The notes: a model not told the origin generated them from the letters alone. A DNA stretch of 64,000 bases from Halomonas urmiana (GCF_005780185.1 NZ_VBUI01000005.1:120961-184960); one strand, 5' to 3'. Shown: positions 48,332 through 57,957, numbered from the stretch's first letter. Translations and numbers: made by a program.

Positions 48332-48355
48332 GGCGGCGTCCCACCGGACGCCGCC
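48332..48355. terminator. Hairpin terminator between convergent genes
   Basis: GGCGGCGTCC (48332-48341), loop CACC, GGACGCCGCC (48346-48355), a perfect 10-bp stem between the TmpB-like gene (ends 48311) and the EamA gene (ends 48383). There is no long U-tract, so efficiency is uncertain. Confidence 0.6.
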
Positions 48356-48382
48356 GCCCCCATCACCCTCCTCCTCTTCGCC

Positions 48383-49282
48383 TCAGGGCAGCGCCACCAC
48401 CCACAGCCCAGCGAGCATCAGCGCGGTACCGAGCCACTTGGCCGGTGCCGCGCGCTCGCGCAGCCACCACACCCCGAGCACCACGCCGAGCGGGATCGAC
48501 AGCTGGCGCATGGCGACGACCAGGCTCACCTCCTCGGTGAGGGCCATCGCCACCAGCACCAAGCCGTAGGTGGTGAGCATCATGATCCCGGTCAGCGCCA
48601 TTGCAGATCGCTCTCCGTCCCAGAGCGCGGCGAGGCGGCACCGCTCGACGGGCAGCAGCAGCAGCACCGCGGGCAGGCCCCAGGCCAGAGTCATCAGCGC
48701 CTGGAGCACCATGAAGTGACTGCCGGCGGCGAGACTGGTGTAGCCGCTCGCCATCATCAGCGCCAGGGCCCGGTTGTCGATCAGCGAGTAGCCGGCGGTG
48801 GCCACCGCCGCCAGCAGGGCGAAGCCGAACGCCGGGGTCAGGTAGGTCGAGGGCCGCAGCGCCCGCGGGCTCGTCAGGGGCAGGCAGAGCGCGCCGATCA
48901 CGATCAGCCCCATGCCGGCAAGATCGAGGGGCGTCAGGGCGCGACTGCCCAGCACGACCACCGACACCAGGGGCACCAGCACCACCGGCAGGGCGCGGGC
49001 GATGGGATAGAGCACGCTGATCTCGCCGCGGGCATAGGCCCAGGCCAGGCCGCCCAGGTAGAGCATCTGGCAGAGCCCCGAGGCGACGAGCCAGCCCCAG
49101 AACGCCGGCGGCAGCGCCGCCGGCGACGGCCCCAGCCACAGCAGCGGCGCCAGCGCCAGCGCCCCGGCGCCCATCGCCAGCACGAAGAAGGCCAGCGACG
49201 GCGCGCGCCCCTTGCCCATCAGGTTCCAGCCGGCGTGCAGGCAGACCGACAGCAGCACGAGTCCCAGCGCCGCGGGACTCAC
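48383..49282 (-). CDS. EamA/DMT-family transporter
   Basis: A 299-aa protein with ten hydrophobic helices in two EamA repeats (LGLVLLSVCLHAGWNLMGKG at the N-terminus; YGLVLVAMALTEEVSLVVAM near 240). GTG 49282 overlaps the upstream oxidoreductase stop (GTGA), so it is the last gene of the long minus-strand phosphonate run. DMT carriers export or import small metabolites; an amino-acid or amine by-product of phosphonate breakdown is possible but unproven. Confidence 0.82.
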   Translation of the reverse strand: MSPAALGLVLLSVCLHAGWNLMGKGRAPSLAFFVLAMGAGALALAPLLWLGPSPAALPPAFWGWLVASGLCQMLYLGGLAWAYARGEISVLYPIARALPVVLVPLVSVVVLGSRALTPLDLAGMGLIVIGALCLPLTSPRALRPSTYLTPAFGFALLAAVATAGYSLIDNRALALMMASGYTSLAAGSHFMVLQALMTLAWGLPAVLLLLPVERCRLAALWDGERSAMALTGIMMLTTYGLVLVAMALTEEVSLVVAMRQLSIPLGVVLGVWWLRERAAPAKWLGTALMLAGLWVVALP

Positions 49283-50676
49283 GAGGCGAGCTTGTCGGAC
49301 TTGCCTGCCGCCGCGGCGAAGTTGGCCAGCCAGCGGTCCCAGGGCCGCGGCAGCCGTTCGAGGTCCTCGTGGCGCTCCTTACGACGAATGGCATTGCGCA
49401 CCATCAAGGAGCCCAGGTAGCGCACGGGCTCCGGCGGGAACTGTCCCAACGGTCCCCGGGCCAGCGGCGAACGGCGCCAGAGATTGTTCTGCTCCAGCAC
49501 CAGGGCCGTGAGCAGCTTGGCCCCCATTCGCGTCGGGCCCACCCCGTTGCCGGAGTAGCCGAAGCCGTAGACGATATTGGCATGGCCCGGCAGGGCACCG
49601 AAGAACGGTAGGCCGGTCACCGAGCGATCCGAGGGGCCGGTCCAGCTGGCGGCCAGCGGCACCTCGGCAAGGCGGGGGAAGAACTCCGTCAGGCTCTGGC
49701 GCAGCGCCGCCCGGTAGCGGGACGGCCGGTCGAAGACGCCATGCACGTGCCCGCCGAAGGCGAAGGTGTTGCCCCCCTTGCCCAGCATCAGGCGGCCCTG
49801 CGGGGTGGTGCGGTAGTAGTGCACGAAGGTGCGCGAATCGAGCACCGAGACGCCATCGACGAGCCCGGTTTCCGCGAGCGCCTCGGGGGCGGGCTCGGTG
49901 ATCACCATGTCGCTGGAGACGATGGCGATGGTACGCCGGTACTCGGGAAGCAGCCGGGCCGTCCAGGCATTGGTGGCCAGCACCACCTTGTCGGCGATGA
50001 GGCTGCCGCGCGGCGTGACCACCCGAGCCGGGCGGCCCCGCTCCAGGGCCTGCATGGGCGTTCGCTCGAACAGCTCGACGCCCAGTTCCCGGGCCACGCG
50101 ACGCAGGCCACGCGCCAGCTTGGCGGGCTGCACCGTGGCCGCCCGAGGCGAGAACCAGCCCTGCCGGTGGCGCGCCGAGCCGCTGCGCCGCTGTACCTCC
50201 GCCGCCTCCAGCGACGCGAAGCTGCCGATGCCCCGCTCGGCCAGCCCGTTCATCAGCGGGGCGATGTCCGCCTGCTGGGCGCCATTAGTGGCGGTGAACA
50301 GGGTGCCGTCATGGCGGAACTCGGCCTCGATGCCGTGCTCGCGGCAGAAGTCGCCGATCTCCGCGACGCTGCGCTCCGACTCGACGACCAGCCGGCGGGC
50401 CTCCTCCTCGCCGAACAGCCGGTGCAGGGTCGGGTACTTGCTGGCCCAGCCCAGCACGCAGCCGCCGTTGCGGCCGCTGGCCCCGGCCCCGCAGAGGTCG
50501 GCCTCGATCAGCGCCACGCGCAGGCCGGGTGCCTGCTGGCGCAGCATAATGGCGGTCCACAGGCCGGTGTAGCCGCCGCCGACGATGCACACGTCGACGC
50601 GCAGGTCCCGCTCCAGGGACGGTGCCGGCGCCTCAGGCGCCTGCTCCAGGGCCTGAGTCAACCAGAAAGGACGCAT
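49279..50676 (-). CDS. FAD-dependent oxidoreductase of the phosphonate cluster (DAO family, PbfC-like)
   Basis: About 465 aa from ATG 50676, five bases after AAGGAG. The FAD motif VDVCIVGGGYTGLWTAIMLR is at residues ~28-47, with GAGASGRNGGCVLGWASKYP near 68-87 and a C-terminal GFGYSGNGVGPTRMGAKLL. This is the glycine/D-amino-acid oxidase fold. FAD oxidoreductases in phnWX-type clusters (PbfC) have been reported to oxidise N-methylated aminoethylphosphonate to phosphonoacetaldehyde, which PhnX can then hydrolyse. The assignment here rests on fold plus context. It overlaps the EamA gene. Confidence 0.75.
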   Translation of the reverse strand: MRPFWLTQALEQAPEAPAPSLERDLRVDVCIVGGGYTGLWTAIMLRQQAPGLRVALIEADLCGAGASGRNGGCVLGWASKYPTLHRLFGEEEARRLVVESERSVAEIGDFCREHGIEAEFRHDGTLFTATNGAQQADIAPLMNGLAERGIGSFASLEAAEVQRRSGSARHRQGWFSPRAATVQPAKLARGLRRVARELGVELFERTPMQALERGRPARVVTPRGSLIADKVVLATNAWTARLLPEYRRTIAIVSSDMVITEPAPEALAETGLVDGVSVLDSRTFVHYYRTTPQGRLMLGKGGNTFAFGGHVHGVFDRPSRYRAALRQSLTEFFPRLAEVPLAASWTGPSDRSVTGLPFFGALPGHANIVYGFGYSGNGVGPTRMGAKLLTALVLEQNNLWRRSPLARGPLGQFPPEPVRYLGSLMVRNAIRRKERHEDLERLPRPWDRWLANFAAAAGKSDKLAS

Positions 50677-50787
50677 GAAAACTCCTTCAAACCGTGAACG
50701 CCCCGGGTCCTGGCCCGGAGCATGATCCCGGCCAGAAGGGGCGTGCCAGACGGCCGGGATAACAAACATGAGGTAGGGTGGCGGGGC

Positions 50788-52479
50788 CTAGCTCGCCTGT
50801 CGCCAGCGCTGGGCGCGGGTCAGCAGCAGATGGCTGATCGCCGCATGGGCCAGCTTGACCGCCAGCGAGGTGAAGAAGATCAGCACCGCCATGGCCGCGG
50901 CGCTGGCGAAGTAGCCGGCCTCGTCGAGGTGCATCACCGCCACGGAGGCCAGGCGCGTGTCGCTGGTGTAGAGGAAGACCACCGCCGAGACCGTGGTCAT
51001 GGCGTTGACGAACAGGTAGACCGAGATATCCAGCACCGCCGGCAGCGAGACCGGCAGGGTCACGCGACGGAAGGTGGTCCAGAACGGCACCTTGAGCGAG
51101 GCGCCCACCGCCTCGAACTCGGGGTCGAGCTGCTTGAGCGCGGTCACCGAGGTGAGATGGCAGACGGTGTAGAAGTGCACCAGGGTGTTGAGCACCAGGA
51201 TGATCAGGGTGCCGTAGATCCAGTTCAGCGGATTGTCGGGCTGGTTGAAGAAGAAGATGTAGGCCAGGCCCAGCACCATGCCCGGCACCGCCATGGGCAG
51301 CATGGCCAGGAAGTGAAGCCCCTGGCGCAGCGCGCGGTAGCCGTCGCTCTTCTCGATCAGCCAGGCGTTGAAGAAGATCACCAGGGTGCCGATCGACGCC
51401 ACGAAGAAGGCGAGCGTCAGGGAGTTGAACCAGGCGGCCCAGCCGCCGCCGGCCAGCGCTTCGAAGGCGTAGTGCTCGAGGGTCAGCGCCAGGTCGTAGG
51501 GCCAGAACTGCACCAGGGAGGCGTAGATGGCGGTGCCGATCACCGTCAGGATGATCGCCGCCACGCCGTAGCAGAGCGCGGCGAAGGTCCAGTCCCGCAG
51601 GGGGCTGGGGCTCGGCTGCCAGGGCACCGCCCGGGCCGAGAGCTGGGCCACCTGGCGGCGCTGGATCCAGCGGTCCACCGCGAAGGAGACCAGCGCCGGC
51701 GCCAGCAGGATCACGCTGACCACCGCGCCCATCTGGAAGTTCTGCTGCCCTACCACCTGCCGGTAGACGTCGGTGGCCAGTACGCTGAACTGCCCGCCGA
51801 TGATCTTGGGCACCCCGAAATCGGTGATCGCCATGGTGAAGACCACGAAGGCGCAGGAGATCAGCCCGTAGCGGGCGCCCGGCAGGGTGATGGTGAGAAA
51901 GCTGCGCCACTTCGGCGTGCCGAGCGCTTCCGCGGCCTCATAGAGGCGCGCGTCGCTGTTGGCCAGCGCCGTCACCAGGATCATCAGCGCATGGGGGAAG
52001 ATCCAGAAGCACATGCCCATGACGATGCCGATGGGACCGTAGATGCTCTCCCCCATCAGCGCCTCCCGGAACCAACCCTGGTTGCCGAACAGGTAGACGA
52101 GGCTGATGGCCGGCAGCAGCGAGGGCGCGAGGATCGGCAGGGTGGCCAGCATGCGAAACAGCCGCTTTCCCGGCATGCAGGTGCGGGTGATGCCGTAGGC
52201 GCAGAGGAAGGCGAGCCCGACCACGATCACGGTGCTGGTCAGGGCCACCGTCAGCGAGTTGACGATGGAGCCGGCCAGGGCCGGGGTCTGCACGTAGCGG
52301 GCGAAGTTGGCCAGGCCGATGAAGTCGCCGGCGCGATCCTGCACGCTCTTGACCAGCATGGCGGCCAGGGGAAAGAGCAGCCCCACCACCAGCAGGCCCA
52401 GCGCCAGCAGCAGCGCCAGCAGCCGGATCAGAGCCTCGCCGGAGAGCCGCTCGGGCCAGATGGAGGCACCTGCGATCAT
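50788..52479 (-). CDS. 2-aminoethylphosphonate-type ABC transporter permease (fused two-domain)
   Basis: About 563 aa from ATG 52479, which overlaps the ATPase stop (ATGA) and follows GAGGAGG. It has about twelve hydrophobic helices in two BPD permease halves. EAA loops are seen as YEAAEALGTPKWRSFLTITL near residue 190 and FEAVGASLKVPFWTTFRRVT near 475. Such double permeases serve Fe3+/AEP-type importers. With PhnW/PhnX and a PhnR-like regulator alongside, 2-aminoethylphosphonate or an N-methyl relative is the likely cargo. Confidence 0.86.
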   Translation of the reverse strand: MIAGASIWPERLSGEALIRLLALLLALGLLVVGLLFPLAAMLVKSVQDRAGDFIGLANFARYVQTPALAGSIVNSLTVALTSTVIVVGLAFLCAYGITRTCMPGKRLFRMLATLPILAPSLLPAISLVYLFGNQGWFREALMGESIYGPIGIVMGMCFWIFPHALMILVTALANSDARLYEAAEALGTPKWRSFLTITLPGARYGLISCAFVVFTMAITDFGVPKIIGGQFSVLATDVYRQVVGQQNFQMGAVVSVILLAPALVSFAVDRWIQRRQVAQLSARAVPWQPSPSPLRDWTFAALCYGVAAIILTVIGTAIYASLVQFWPYDLALTLEHYAFEALAGGGWAAWFNSLTLAFFVASIGTLVIFFNAWLIEKSDGYRALRQGLHFLAMLPMAVPGMVLGLAYIFFFNQPDNPLNWIYGTLIILVLNTLVHFYTVCHLTSVTALKQLDPEFEAVGASLKVPFWTTFRRVTLPVSLPAVLDISVYLFVNAMTTVSAVVFLYTSDTRLASVAVMHLDEAGYFASAAAMAVLIFFTSLAVKLAHAAISHLLLTRAQRWRQAS

Positions 52480-53597
52480 GCCCGGGCCTCCTCGCTGGGA
52501 AAGAGGCGCATCGCCTCGGCCGGCAGGCGAGCGCCGAGGGTCATTCCCTGCTCGAGCCCCAGGCGCTCGCCGTCGCGCACGGCGACGTCCGCGGTCAGCG
52601 CCTGCCCGCTCGCCTCGAGGGTCAGGCTGACCCGCAGGAAGGCGCCCAGGAACTCGACGTGGTCGACCCGGGCCGAGAGCCCCTCGTCCTGCGCGCACAG
52701 CTGCACCGCCTCGGGGCGAATGGCCAGACGCACCCGCTCCTCGTCGGCGCAGTGGTGAGCCGCGCAGTCCAGGCGCTGCTCACCGAGGCGCAGGCCGTGA
52801 CCGCCCTCAGGGCGGCAGTCGAGGAAGTTCATGCTGCCGATGAACTCGGCCACGAAGGCGCTGGCGGGGTGGCGGTAGATCTCGGCCGGCGTGCCCACCT
52901 GCTCGATCACGCCGTGATTCATCACCACGATGCGATCGGCCATGGCCAGGGCCTCCTCCTGGTCGTGGGTCACCATGATGGTGGTCACCCCCAGGCGTGC
53001 CTGCAGCGCCTTGATCTGGCTGCGCAGGTGCACGCGCACTCGGGCATCCAGGGCCGACAGCGGCTCGTCGAGCAGCAGCAGGCCCGGCTCGGTGGCCAGC
53101 GCGCGGGCCAGCGCCACGCGCTGCTGCTGGCCGCCGGAGAGCGCCGCCGGGTACTTGCCCTCGCTGCCGGTCAGGTCCACCAGGGCCAGCAACTCGGCGA
53201 CCCGCTGACGCATCAGGTGGCGCTCGTCGCGACGGTTGCGCAGCCCGTAGGCCACGTTGTCGAAGACGGTGAGATTGGGAAAGAGCGCGTAGGACTGGAA
53301 GACGATGCCGAAGTCCCGGGCCTGGGGCGGCAGCCGCGAGATGTCACGGCCGCACTGGACGATGCGTCCCGCGCTCTGGGGCGCCAAGCCGGCGATGGCG
53401 CGCAGCAGGGTGGTCTTGCCGCAGCCCGAGGGCCCCAGGAAGCAGACGAACTCGCCCTCGCGGATGGCGAGGTCGATATCGCGCAGGGCCGTGAACTGCC
53501 CGTAGCGCTTGGTCAGGCCGGCGATCTCGAGGTGAATGCCGGCATCGGCGACGGCGGCGTGCACCGAATCGGTCTGGGGAACGGTCAGGGTGGTCAT
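52476..53597 (-). CDS. 2-aminoethylphosphonate-type ABC transporter ATPase
   Basis: About 373 aa from ATG 53597. Walker A is GPSGCGKTT, the signature LSGGQQQRVALARAL, Walker B LLLLDEPLSALDARVR and the H-loop MVTHDQEEALAMADRI. A C-terminal TOBE domain follows (RLAIRPEAVQLCAQDEGLSA). It powers the adjacent double permease, whose start it overlaps by four bases. The binding-protein gene lies 60 bp upstream. Similar ATPases carry iron or spermidine, but the phosphonate context points to AEP. Confidence 0.88.
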   Translation of the reverse strand: MTTLTVPQTDSVHAAVADAGIHLEIAGLTKRYGQFTALRDIDLAIREGEFVCFLGPSGCGKTTLLRAIAGLAPQSAGRIVQCGRDISRLPPQARDFGIVFQSYALFPNLTVFDNVAYGLRNRRDERHLMRQRVAELLALVDLTGSEGKYPAALSGGQQQRVALARALATEPGLLLLDEPLSALDARVRVHLRSQIKALQARLGVTTIMVTHDQEEALAMADRIVVMNHGVIEQVGTPAEIYRHPASAFVAEFIGSMNFLDCRPEGGHGLRLGEQRLDCAAHHCADEERVRLAIRPEAVQLCAQDEGLSARVDHVEFLGAFLRVSLTLEASGQALTADVAVRDGERLGLEQGMTLGARLPAEAMRLFPSEEARA

Positions 53598-53657
53598 GCA
53601 GGAGGACTCCAAGCCCCGGCGCGCTGCGCCGAGGCAATGACGAGGATGGCGAGGGGA

Positions 53658-54689
53658 TTACTGGCTGTCGGACTTGCCGTCGTAGCGGCGCTGCCACTCG
53701 CCGAGCAGACGCTCGCGGTGGTTGGCCGCCCAGTTGAAGTCGGGCTCGATCATCAGCTCGGTGATGTTCTCGGGATAGTTCTCGATGGGCTCGGCCACGC
53801 CGGGATAGGCCACCACCGCATAGCCCTCGTTGTAGAGCGCGTTGGCTTCCTCGGTGACGGCCCAGTCGAGCAGGGTCTCGGCGGCCTCGCGCCGGTCGCT
53901 GCCTTCGATGATGGCCGCCGCCTCCATGTCCCAGCCGACACCCTCCTCGGGGAAGACCAGCTCGAGGGGCGCGCCCTGGGACGCGAGACGCGCGCCGCGG
54001 AAGGCGAAGGAGACGCCCACCACGGTCTCTCCGGAGGCCGCGAGGTTGCAGGGGGCCGAGCCCGAGTGGGTGTAGCGGGCGATGTTCTGGTGCAGGCGGT
54101 CCATGTAGTCCCAGCCGCCCTGCTCGTCCCACAGCTGCATCCAGCTGGCCACGTCCAGGTAGCCGGTGCCGGAAGAGCTGGGGTTGGGCATGATCACATG
54201 GCCCTCATACTCGGGGCGGGTGAGGTCTTCCCAGGAGCTGGGCTTGGGCACGCCCAGGCGCTCGCCTTCGATGGTGTTGTAGCAGATCGACGCCACCCAG
54301 GCGTCCATGCCGACCCAGGCCGGATCCTTTCCCTCGCGGATGGCCGGATCGACGAACTTGGGGTCCAGGGCCTCCACGCCCTCGGGCGCGTAGCGGGACA
54401 GCATGCCCTCCTCTTCCAGCACCAGCAGGCTGGTGGCGGCCAGGCCCCAGACCACGTCGGCCTGGGGGTTCTCCTTCTCGGCCAGCAGGCGCGCGGTGAT
54501 GACGCCGGTGGAGTCCCGCACCCACTTGATCTCGATCTCCGGATGCGCGAGCTCGAAGCGCGCGGCGTACTTCTGCAGGTCGTCCGCCTCGACGGCGGTG
54601 TAGACGGTCAGCTCGGTGGCCGCCTGGGCCCCGGTGGTCATGGCGAGGCCCACCGCGGCGGCCAGCAGGGAACGGGAGAAGAGGGACAT
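53658..54689 (-). CDS. 2-aminoethylphosphonate-type ABC substrate-binding protein
   Basis: A 343-aa periplasmic protein with a signal peptide (SRSLLAAAVGLAMTTGAQAA) and mature start TELTVYTAVEADDLQKYAAR. The body has NPQADVVWGLAATSLLVLEE, NPSSSGTGYLDVASWMQLWD and ASGETVVGVSFAFRGARLAS, all common in Fe/AEP-type binding proteins. It is the first gene of the transporter group; a TGGTATATACCA palindrome lies 48 bp upstream. Iron transport is the alternative, but the iron-ligand tyrosine pairs are not evident. Confidence 0.84.
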   Translation of the reverse strand: MSLFSRSLLAAAVGLAMTTGAQAATELTVYTAVEADDLQKYAARFELAHPEIEIKWVRDSTGVITARLLAEKENPQADVVWGLAATSLLVLEEEGMLSRYAPEGVEALDPKFVDPAIREGKDPAWVGMDAWVASICYNTIEGERLGVPKPSSWEDLTRPEYEGHVIMPNPSSSGTGYLDVASWMQLWDEQGGWDYMDRLHQNIARYTHSGSAPCNLAASGETVVGVSFAFRGARLASQGAPLELVFPEEGVGWDMEAAAIIEGSDRREAAETLLDWAVTEEANALYNEGYAVVAYPGVAEPIENYPENITELMIEPDFNWAANHRERLLGEWQRRYDGKSDSQ

Positions 54690-54736
54690 CGTCGTGCTCC
54701 AGTGCTTGGTGAAGGTCAGATGAGCGAATGCCTATC

Positions 54737-54748
54737 TGGTATATACCA
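54737..54748. promoter_or_regulatory. Palindrome TGGTATATACCA upstream of the transporter genes
   Basis: A perfect 12-bp palindrome between the GntR gene (ends 54821) and the binding-protein start (54689). GntR/HutC-type (UTRA) regulators, such as the one encoded just upstream, typically recognise short GT-AT-AC palindromes like this. It is the likely operator of the transporter operon. Confidence 0.6.
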
Positions 54749-54820
54749 AGAGTCTGGCGATGCCGGGTGACGGTTCAATGACAGTTCATTGAACGTCGCA
54801 TGAAAAATGCAGCCGATTGA

Positions 54821-55531
54821 TTACGCGGTATTTTCCAGGTCCACCGTGATGCACAGCGCATTGTGCAGCCAGTGCTCTTCGTCGTACTCCACCGGGCGGC
54901 GCCGGGCGTCGAAAATGGTGCGGCGCACGCTCAGGCCGGCCGTGCCGGCGGCCACGCCCAGCTCCTCCGCTTCCTGGGCGCCCAGCGTCTCGGAGTAGAG
55001 GCGCAGGGAGCGGTGGGCCAGCGTCAGCCCCCAGCGCCCTCGCAGCTGCCCCCACAGCGAGCCGGTGAAATCCCCCTCGAGCAGCTGCGGGGCGCGCTCC
55101 GGCACGACCCAGAGCGACTCCGAGAGCACCGCGCGGTCGTCCACGAAGCGACGCCGGCGAATGTGGTGGAAGGGCTGGTCGACGGGCAGGCCCAGCGCCT
55201 CGGCGGCCGGACGATGGGGACGGGTATCGGTAAGCAGCACCTCGGTGCGCGGTTGGCGCCCCTGGGCCTTCACGTAGTCGTTGAAGCCGGCGTCCCGCGT
55301 CGGGTCGTAGTCCAGGGGCGGCGGCGAGACGAACCAGCCGCGGCGGTTGCTGCGATGGATGCGCCCCTCGCCCTCGAGCTGCGCCAGGGCCTGGCGCAGG
55401 GTGACCCGCGTGGTGCGAAAGCGCTCGGCCAGCACCCGCTCGGCCGGCAGTCGATCGCCGCCGAAGGCCGCGGGGTCCTGGAGGAGCTCGCGCAGGCGGT
55501 CGGTGAGGTGGAGGTAGTAGGCGTCGCTCAT
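54821..55531 (-). CDS. phnR: GntR/UTRA regulator, PhnR-like
   Basis: About 236 aa from ATG 55531. N-terminal wHTH (residues 5-72: LHLTDRLRELLQDPAAFGGD, LPAERVLAERFRTTRVTLRQ) and a C-terminal UTRA effector domain (HHIRRRRFVDDRAVLSESLW). This is the layout of PhnR, which controls 2-aminoethylphosphonate uptake and breakdown. Its place between phnX and the ABC transporter genes supports this. In-frame codons up to 55609 lack a ribosome site. Confidence 0.85.
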   Translation of the reverse strand: MSDAYYLHLTDRLRELLQDPAAFGGDRLPAERVLAERFRTTRVTLRQALAQLEGEGRIHRSNRRGWFVSPPPLDYDPTRDAGFNDYVKAQGRQPRTEVLLTDTRPHRPAAEALGLPVDQPFHHIRRRRFVDDRAVLSESLWVVPERAPQLLEGDFTGSLWGQLRGRWGLTLAHRSLRLYSETLGAQEAEELGVAAGTAGLSVRRTIFDARRRPVEYDEEHWLHNALCITVDLENTA

Positions 55532-55732
55532 GCGGGGAGTCCTGCTGGGCTGGGAAGCAGTGGCCGAGGCGTCAAGCCTTGGCCGGGGCGAGGCCCGATT
55601 CTGGCACATTCGCCCCGCCAGGCGTCACCGCCCGGGGGCGCCCTCCCCCGACGCTGCCCCAACGACCCGCCCTGCCGTGCCGTGGCTTCCCGCGGCGTGC
55701 CGACGCGCCGCCCGCCAGACTCCCCAAACGCC

Positions 55733-55758
55733 AACGACCGGGCCTGGGCCCGGTCGTT
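55733..55758 (-). terminator. 11-bp hairpin after phnX
   Basis: AACGACCGGGC (55733-55743), loop CTGG, GCCCGGTCGTT (55748-55758), perfect stem, 25 bp past the phnX stop in the direction of transcription. Only a weak T-rich stretch follows. It may end or attenuate the phnWX transcript before phnR. Confidence 0.6.
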
Positions 55759-55782
55759 GCGCTTCTCGAGGCGCCTTCCCGC

Positions 55783-56610
55783 TCAGCAGGCCTGGGGCAT
55801 CTCGCCGCGGGCCAGCCGGGCATTGATGTCGTCGATCACCCCCGGCAGGTCGGCGATGGTGTCGATCAGGTAGTGGGGGCGCGAGGCCTCGAACTCCCGG
55901 GCGACCCGGGCGCGTCCCTCGGCCAGGGCCTCGGGCGTGAGCGCCTGGAACGCCTCGAGGGTCAGGCCCAGGGCGTTGCCGGAGCAGGTCAGGCCCACCG
56001 TCCACATGCCGGCGCGGCGCCCCTCGAGGATCCCCGGGGTGGTGTCGTCGATCTTCACGCAGGCGGCGACGTCCTCGATGCCGAGCGCGACGACGCTGGC
56101 CAGCGCCTGGGCCGGATGCGGGCGGCCGTTGGGCACCTCGTCGGAGGCCACCACGTGGTCGGCCTCGTAGCCGTGCTGCGCCGCCATCTCCACGACCCGC
56201 TCCATGACCACGGCCGGATAGCCGGAGCAGGAGCCGATCTTCATGCCCTGGTCGCGCATGGCGGCGATCGCCTCGATGGCGCCGGGAATCAGCGCCGAGT
56301 GCTCGGGGATCTTCTCGACCTGCAGCGGCATGAAGCGCTCGTAGATGGCGGTCACGTCGGCATCGGTGGGCGCATGGCCGAACATCTCGGCGCAGCGCGC
56401 GGCGATCTCGGGGATATCGCACAGGGCGCGGATGTGATCCCACTTGCCCATGCCCATGGGGCCGCGGGCCTCCTCCAGGCTGAGCGCGACGCCGAACTCG
56501 GCGAAGGCGTCGACGAAGATCTGGGTCGGCGCGAAGGAGCCGAAGTCCACCACGGTGCCGGCCCAGTCGTGAATCGCGGCCTGCAGGCGTTCGGGGGCGT
56601 TGTAGATCAT
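55783..56610 (-). CDS. phnX: Phosphonoacetaldehyde hydrolase
   Basis: A 275-aa HAD-superfamily enzyme. The nucleophile Asp15 is in [13 protein letters not shown] and the Schiff-base lysine is Lys56 in [11 protein letters not shown], the diagnostic pair for phosphonatase. [20 protein letters not shown] and [20 protein letters not shown] are the later HAD motifs. It cleaves phosphonoacetaldehyde to acetaldehyde and phosphate. ATG 56610 follows GAGG at eight bases. PhnW, encoded 110 bp upstream, makes its substrate. Confidence 0.95.
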   Translation of the reverse strand: MIYNAPERLQAAIHDWAGTVVDFGSFAPTQIFVDAFAEFGVALSLEEARGPMGMGKWDHIRALCDIPEIAARCAEMFGHAPTDADVTAIYERFMPLQVEKIPEHSALIPGAIEAIAAMRDQGMKIGSCSGYPAVVMERVVEMAAQHGYEADHVVASDEVPNGRPHPAQALASVVALGIEDVAACVKIDDTTPGILEGRRAGMWTVGLTCSGNALGLTLEAFQALTPEALAEGRARVAREFEASRPHYLIDTIADLPGVIDDINARLARGEMPQAC

Positions 56611-56635
56611 GGAGCGTTCCTCGTTGTTGTCGGGC

Positions 56636-56695
56636 AGTGGCGTGTGTTTACTGAAGAGTGGCGTGTGTTCACTGAAGAGCGACGTGCTTTCAGGG
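56636..56695. repeat. Tandem ~21-bp repeats between phnW and phnX
   Basis: AGTGGCGTGTGTTTACTGAA (56636 on) recurs exactly 21 bases later with one change (TTTA to TTCA), and a third, decayed copy (AGCGACGTGCTTTCAG) starts at 56678. Period 21 bp, two helical turns. They lie 26 bp before the phnX start. They could bind a regulator at an internal promoter, or be a simple slippage array. Confidence 0.6.
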
Positions 56696-56720
56696 GGTTG
56701 TCGCAAAGGGAAATGGCGGC

Positions 56721-57881
56721 TCAGGCCGCCGGACGGCCGTCGTCGACGCCCAGGGCGTCGAGCGCCTCGCCCACGGCGACGAGCAGGCGCTCGACCACCG
56801 CGACATCCAGGCGGCCGATGCAGCCGATGCGAAAGCTCTCGGCCTCGGTCAGCTTGCCCGGATAGATGACGAAGCCCCGTGCCTTGAGCTCGGCGTAGAA
56901 GCGGCCGAAGTCGAAGGCGGGATGGCCGGGACAGAAGAAGGTGGTGATGATCGGCGACAGCCAGCGATCCTCGAGCAGGGTCGCGAAGCCCAGCTCGCGC
57001 ATGCCGGCCACCAGCCGCTCGCGGCTGCGGGTGTAGCGGGCCAGGCGCCCCGCCACCCCGCCCTCGGCGCGGTGCTCGGCCAGCGCCGTGTGAAAGGCGG
57101 CGACCACGTGGGTCGGCGGGGTGAAGCGCCACTGGCCGGTGCGCTCCATGTAGCGCCACTGCTCGAGGAGATCGAGGCTCAGCGAATGGGCGCGGCCGGC
57201 GCTGGCCTCGAGCAGGTCGCGGCGCAGGATCACGAAGCCGAAGCCCGGCACCCCCTCGAGGCACTTGTTGGCCGAGGAGACCAGGACGTCGAAGGGCACC
57301 GCCTCGACGCTCAGCGGGACCGCGCCGAAGGAGCTCATGGCGTCGACGATCAGCCCCTTGCCCCGGGCCTTGACCACCTCGGCGATCTCGGCCAGCGGGT
57401 TGAGGATGCCGGAGCTCGTCTCGCAGTGGACCAGGAAGACGTCGGTGATCTCGGGGTCGGCGTCGAGCAATGCGGCCACCTCCTCGCCCCGGGGCGGCAG
57501 GTAGTCGCCCTTGTCGAGCACCAGGTGCTCGCGGCCCAGATAGCCGAGGATCTTGGCGGCACGCTGACCGTAGGCGCCGTTGGCCAGCACCAGGGCCTTA
57601 CCGTGGCGATCGATGGCGGTGGCCAGCGCCGCCTCCACGGCGAAGGTGCCGCTGCCCTGCAGGGGCACGCAGGCGTAGGCGTCGCCCGAGGCGCCGGCCA
57701 TCTCGAGCAGCTGCGCGCGGACCTCGGCGGTCAGGCGGTTGAAGTCGTCGTCCCAGGAGCCCCAGTCGTGGAGCATCGCGGCCTTGATGGTATCGCTGGT
57801 GGTCAGGGGGCCGGGGGTCAGCAGGTAGGGCGCGTGCTGAGCGGGCTCGTCGACGGGGGGCGTGGCGGTGGCGAGGGACAT
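56721..57881 (-). CDS. phnW: 2-aminoethylphosphonate:pyruvate transaminase
   Basis: A 386-aa PLP aminotransferase. [20 protein letters not shown] near residue 20, [16 protein letters not shown] near 75, [20 protein letters not shown] and the PLP lysine in [16 protein letters not shown] near 200 are family features. It converts 2-AEP and pyruvate to phosphonoacetaldehyde and alanine. It is the first gene of the minus-strand phosphonate run and is divergent from a LysR gene at 58010, with operator-like palindromes between them. Confidence 0.95.
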   Translation of the reverse strand: MSLATATPPVDEPAQHAPYLLTPGPLTTSDTIKAAMLHDWGSWDDDFNRLTAEVRAQLLEMAGASGDAYACVPLQGSGTFAVEAALATAIDRHGKALVLANGAYGQRAAKILGYLGREHLVLDKGDYLPPRGEEVAALLDADPEITDVFLVHCETSSGILNPLAEIAEVVKARGKGLIVDAMSSFGAVPLSVEAVPFDVLVSSANKCLEGVPGFGFVILRRDLLEASAGRAHSLSLDLLEQWRYMERTGQWRFTPPTHVVAAFHTALAEHRAEGGVAGRLARYTRSRERLVAGMRELGFATLLEDRWLSPIITTFFCPGHPAFDFGRFYAELKARGFVIYPGKLTEAESFRIGCIGRLDVAVVERLLVAVGEALDALGVDDGRPAA

Positions 57882-57957
57882 GGGCGGCTCCGGCTATCTC
57901 TCAAAGGGAAAGGGATCAAAGGGAAGTGGCGCCCATCAGACCAGTCGCTTGACCATA

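Noticed and set aside
50722..54770. Very long plus-strand frames opposite the ABC transporter genes
   Set aside because: Antisense to clear ATPase, permease and binding-protein motifs; repetitive His/Asp/Gly/Gln translation.
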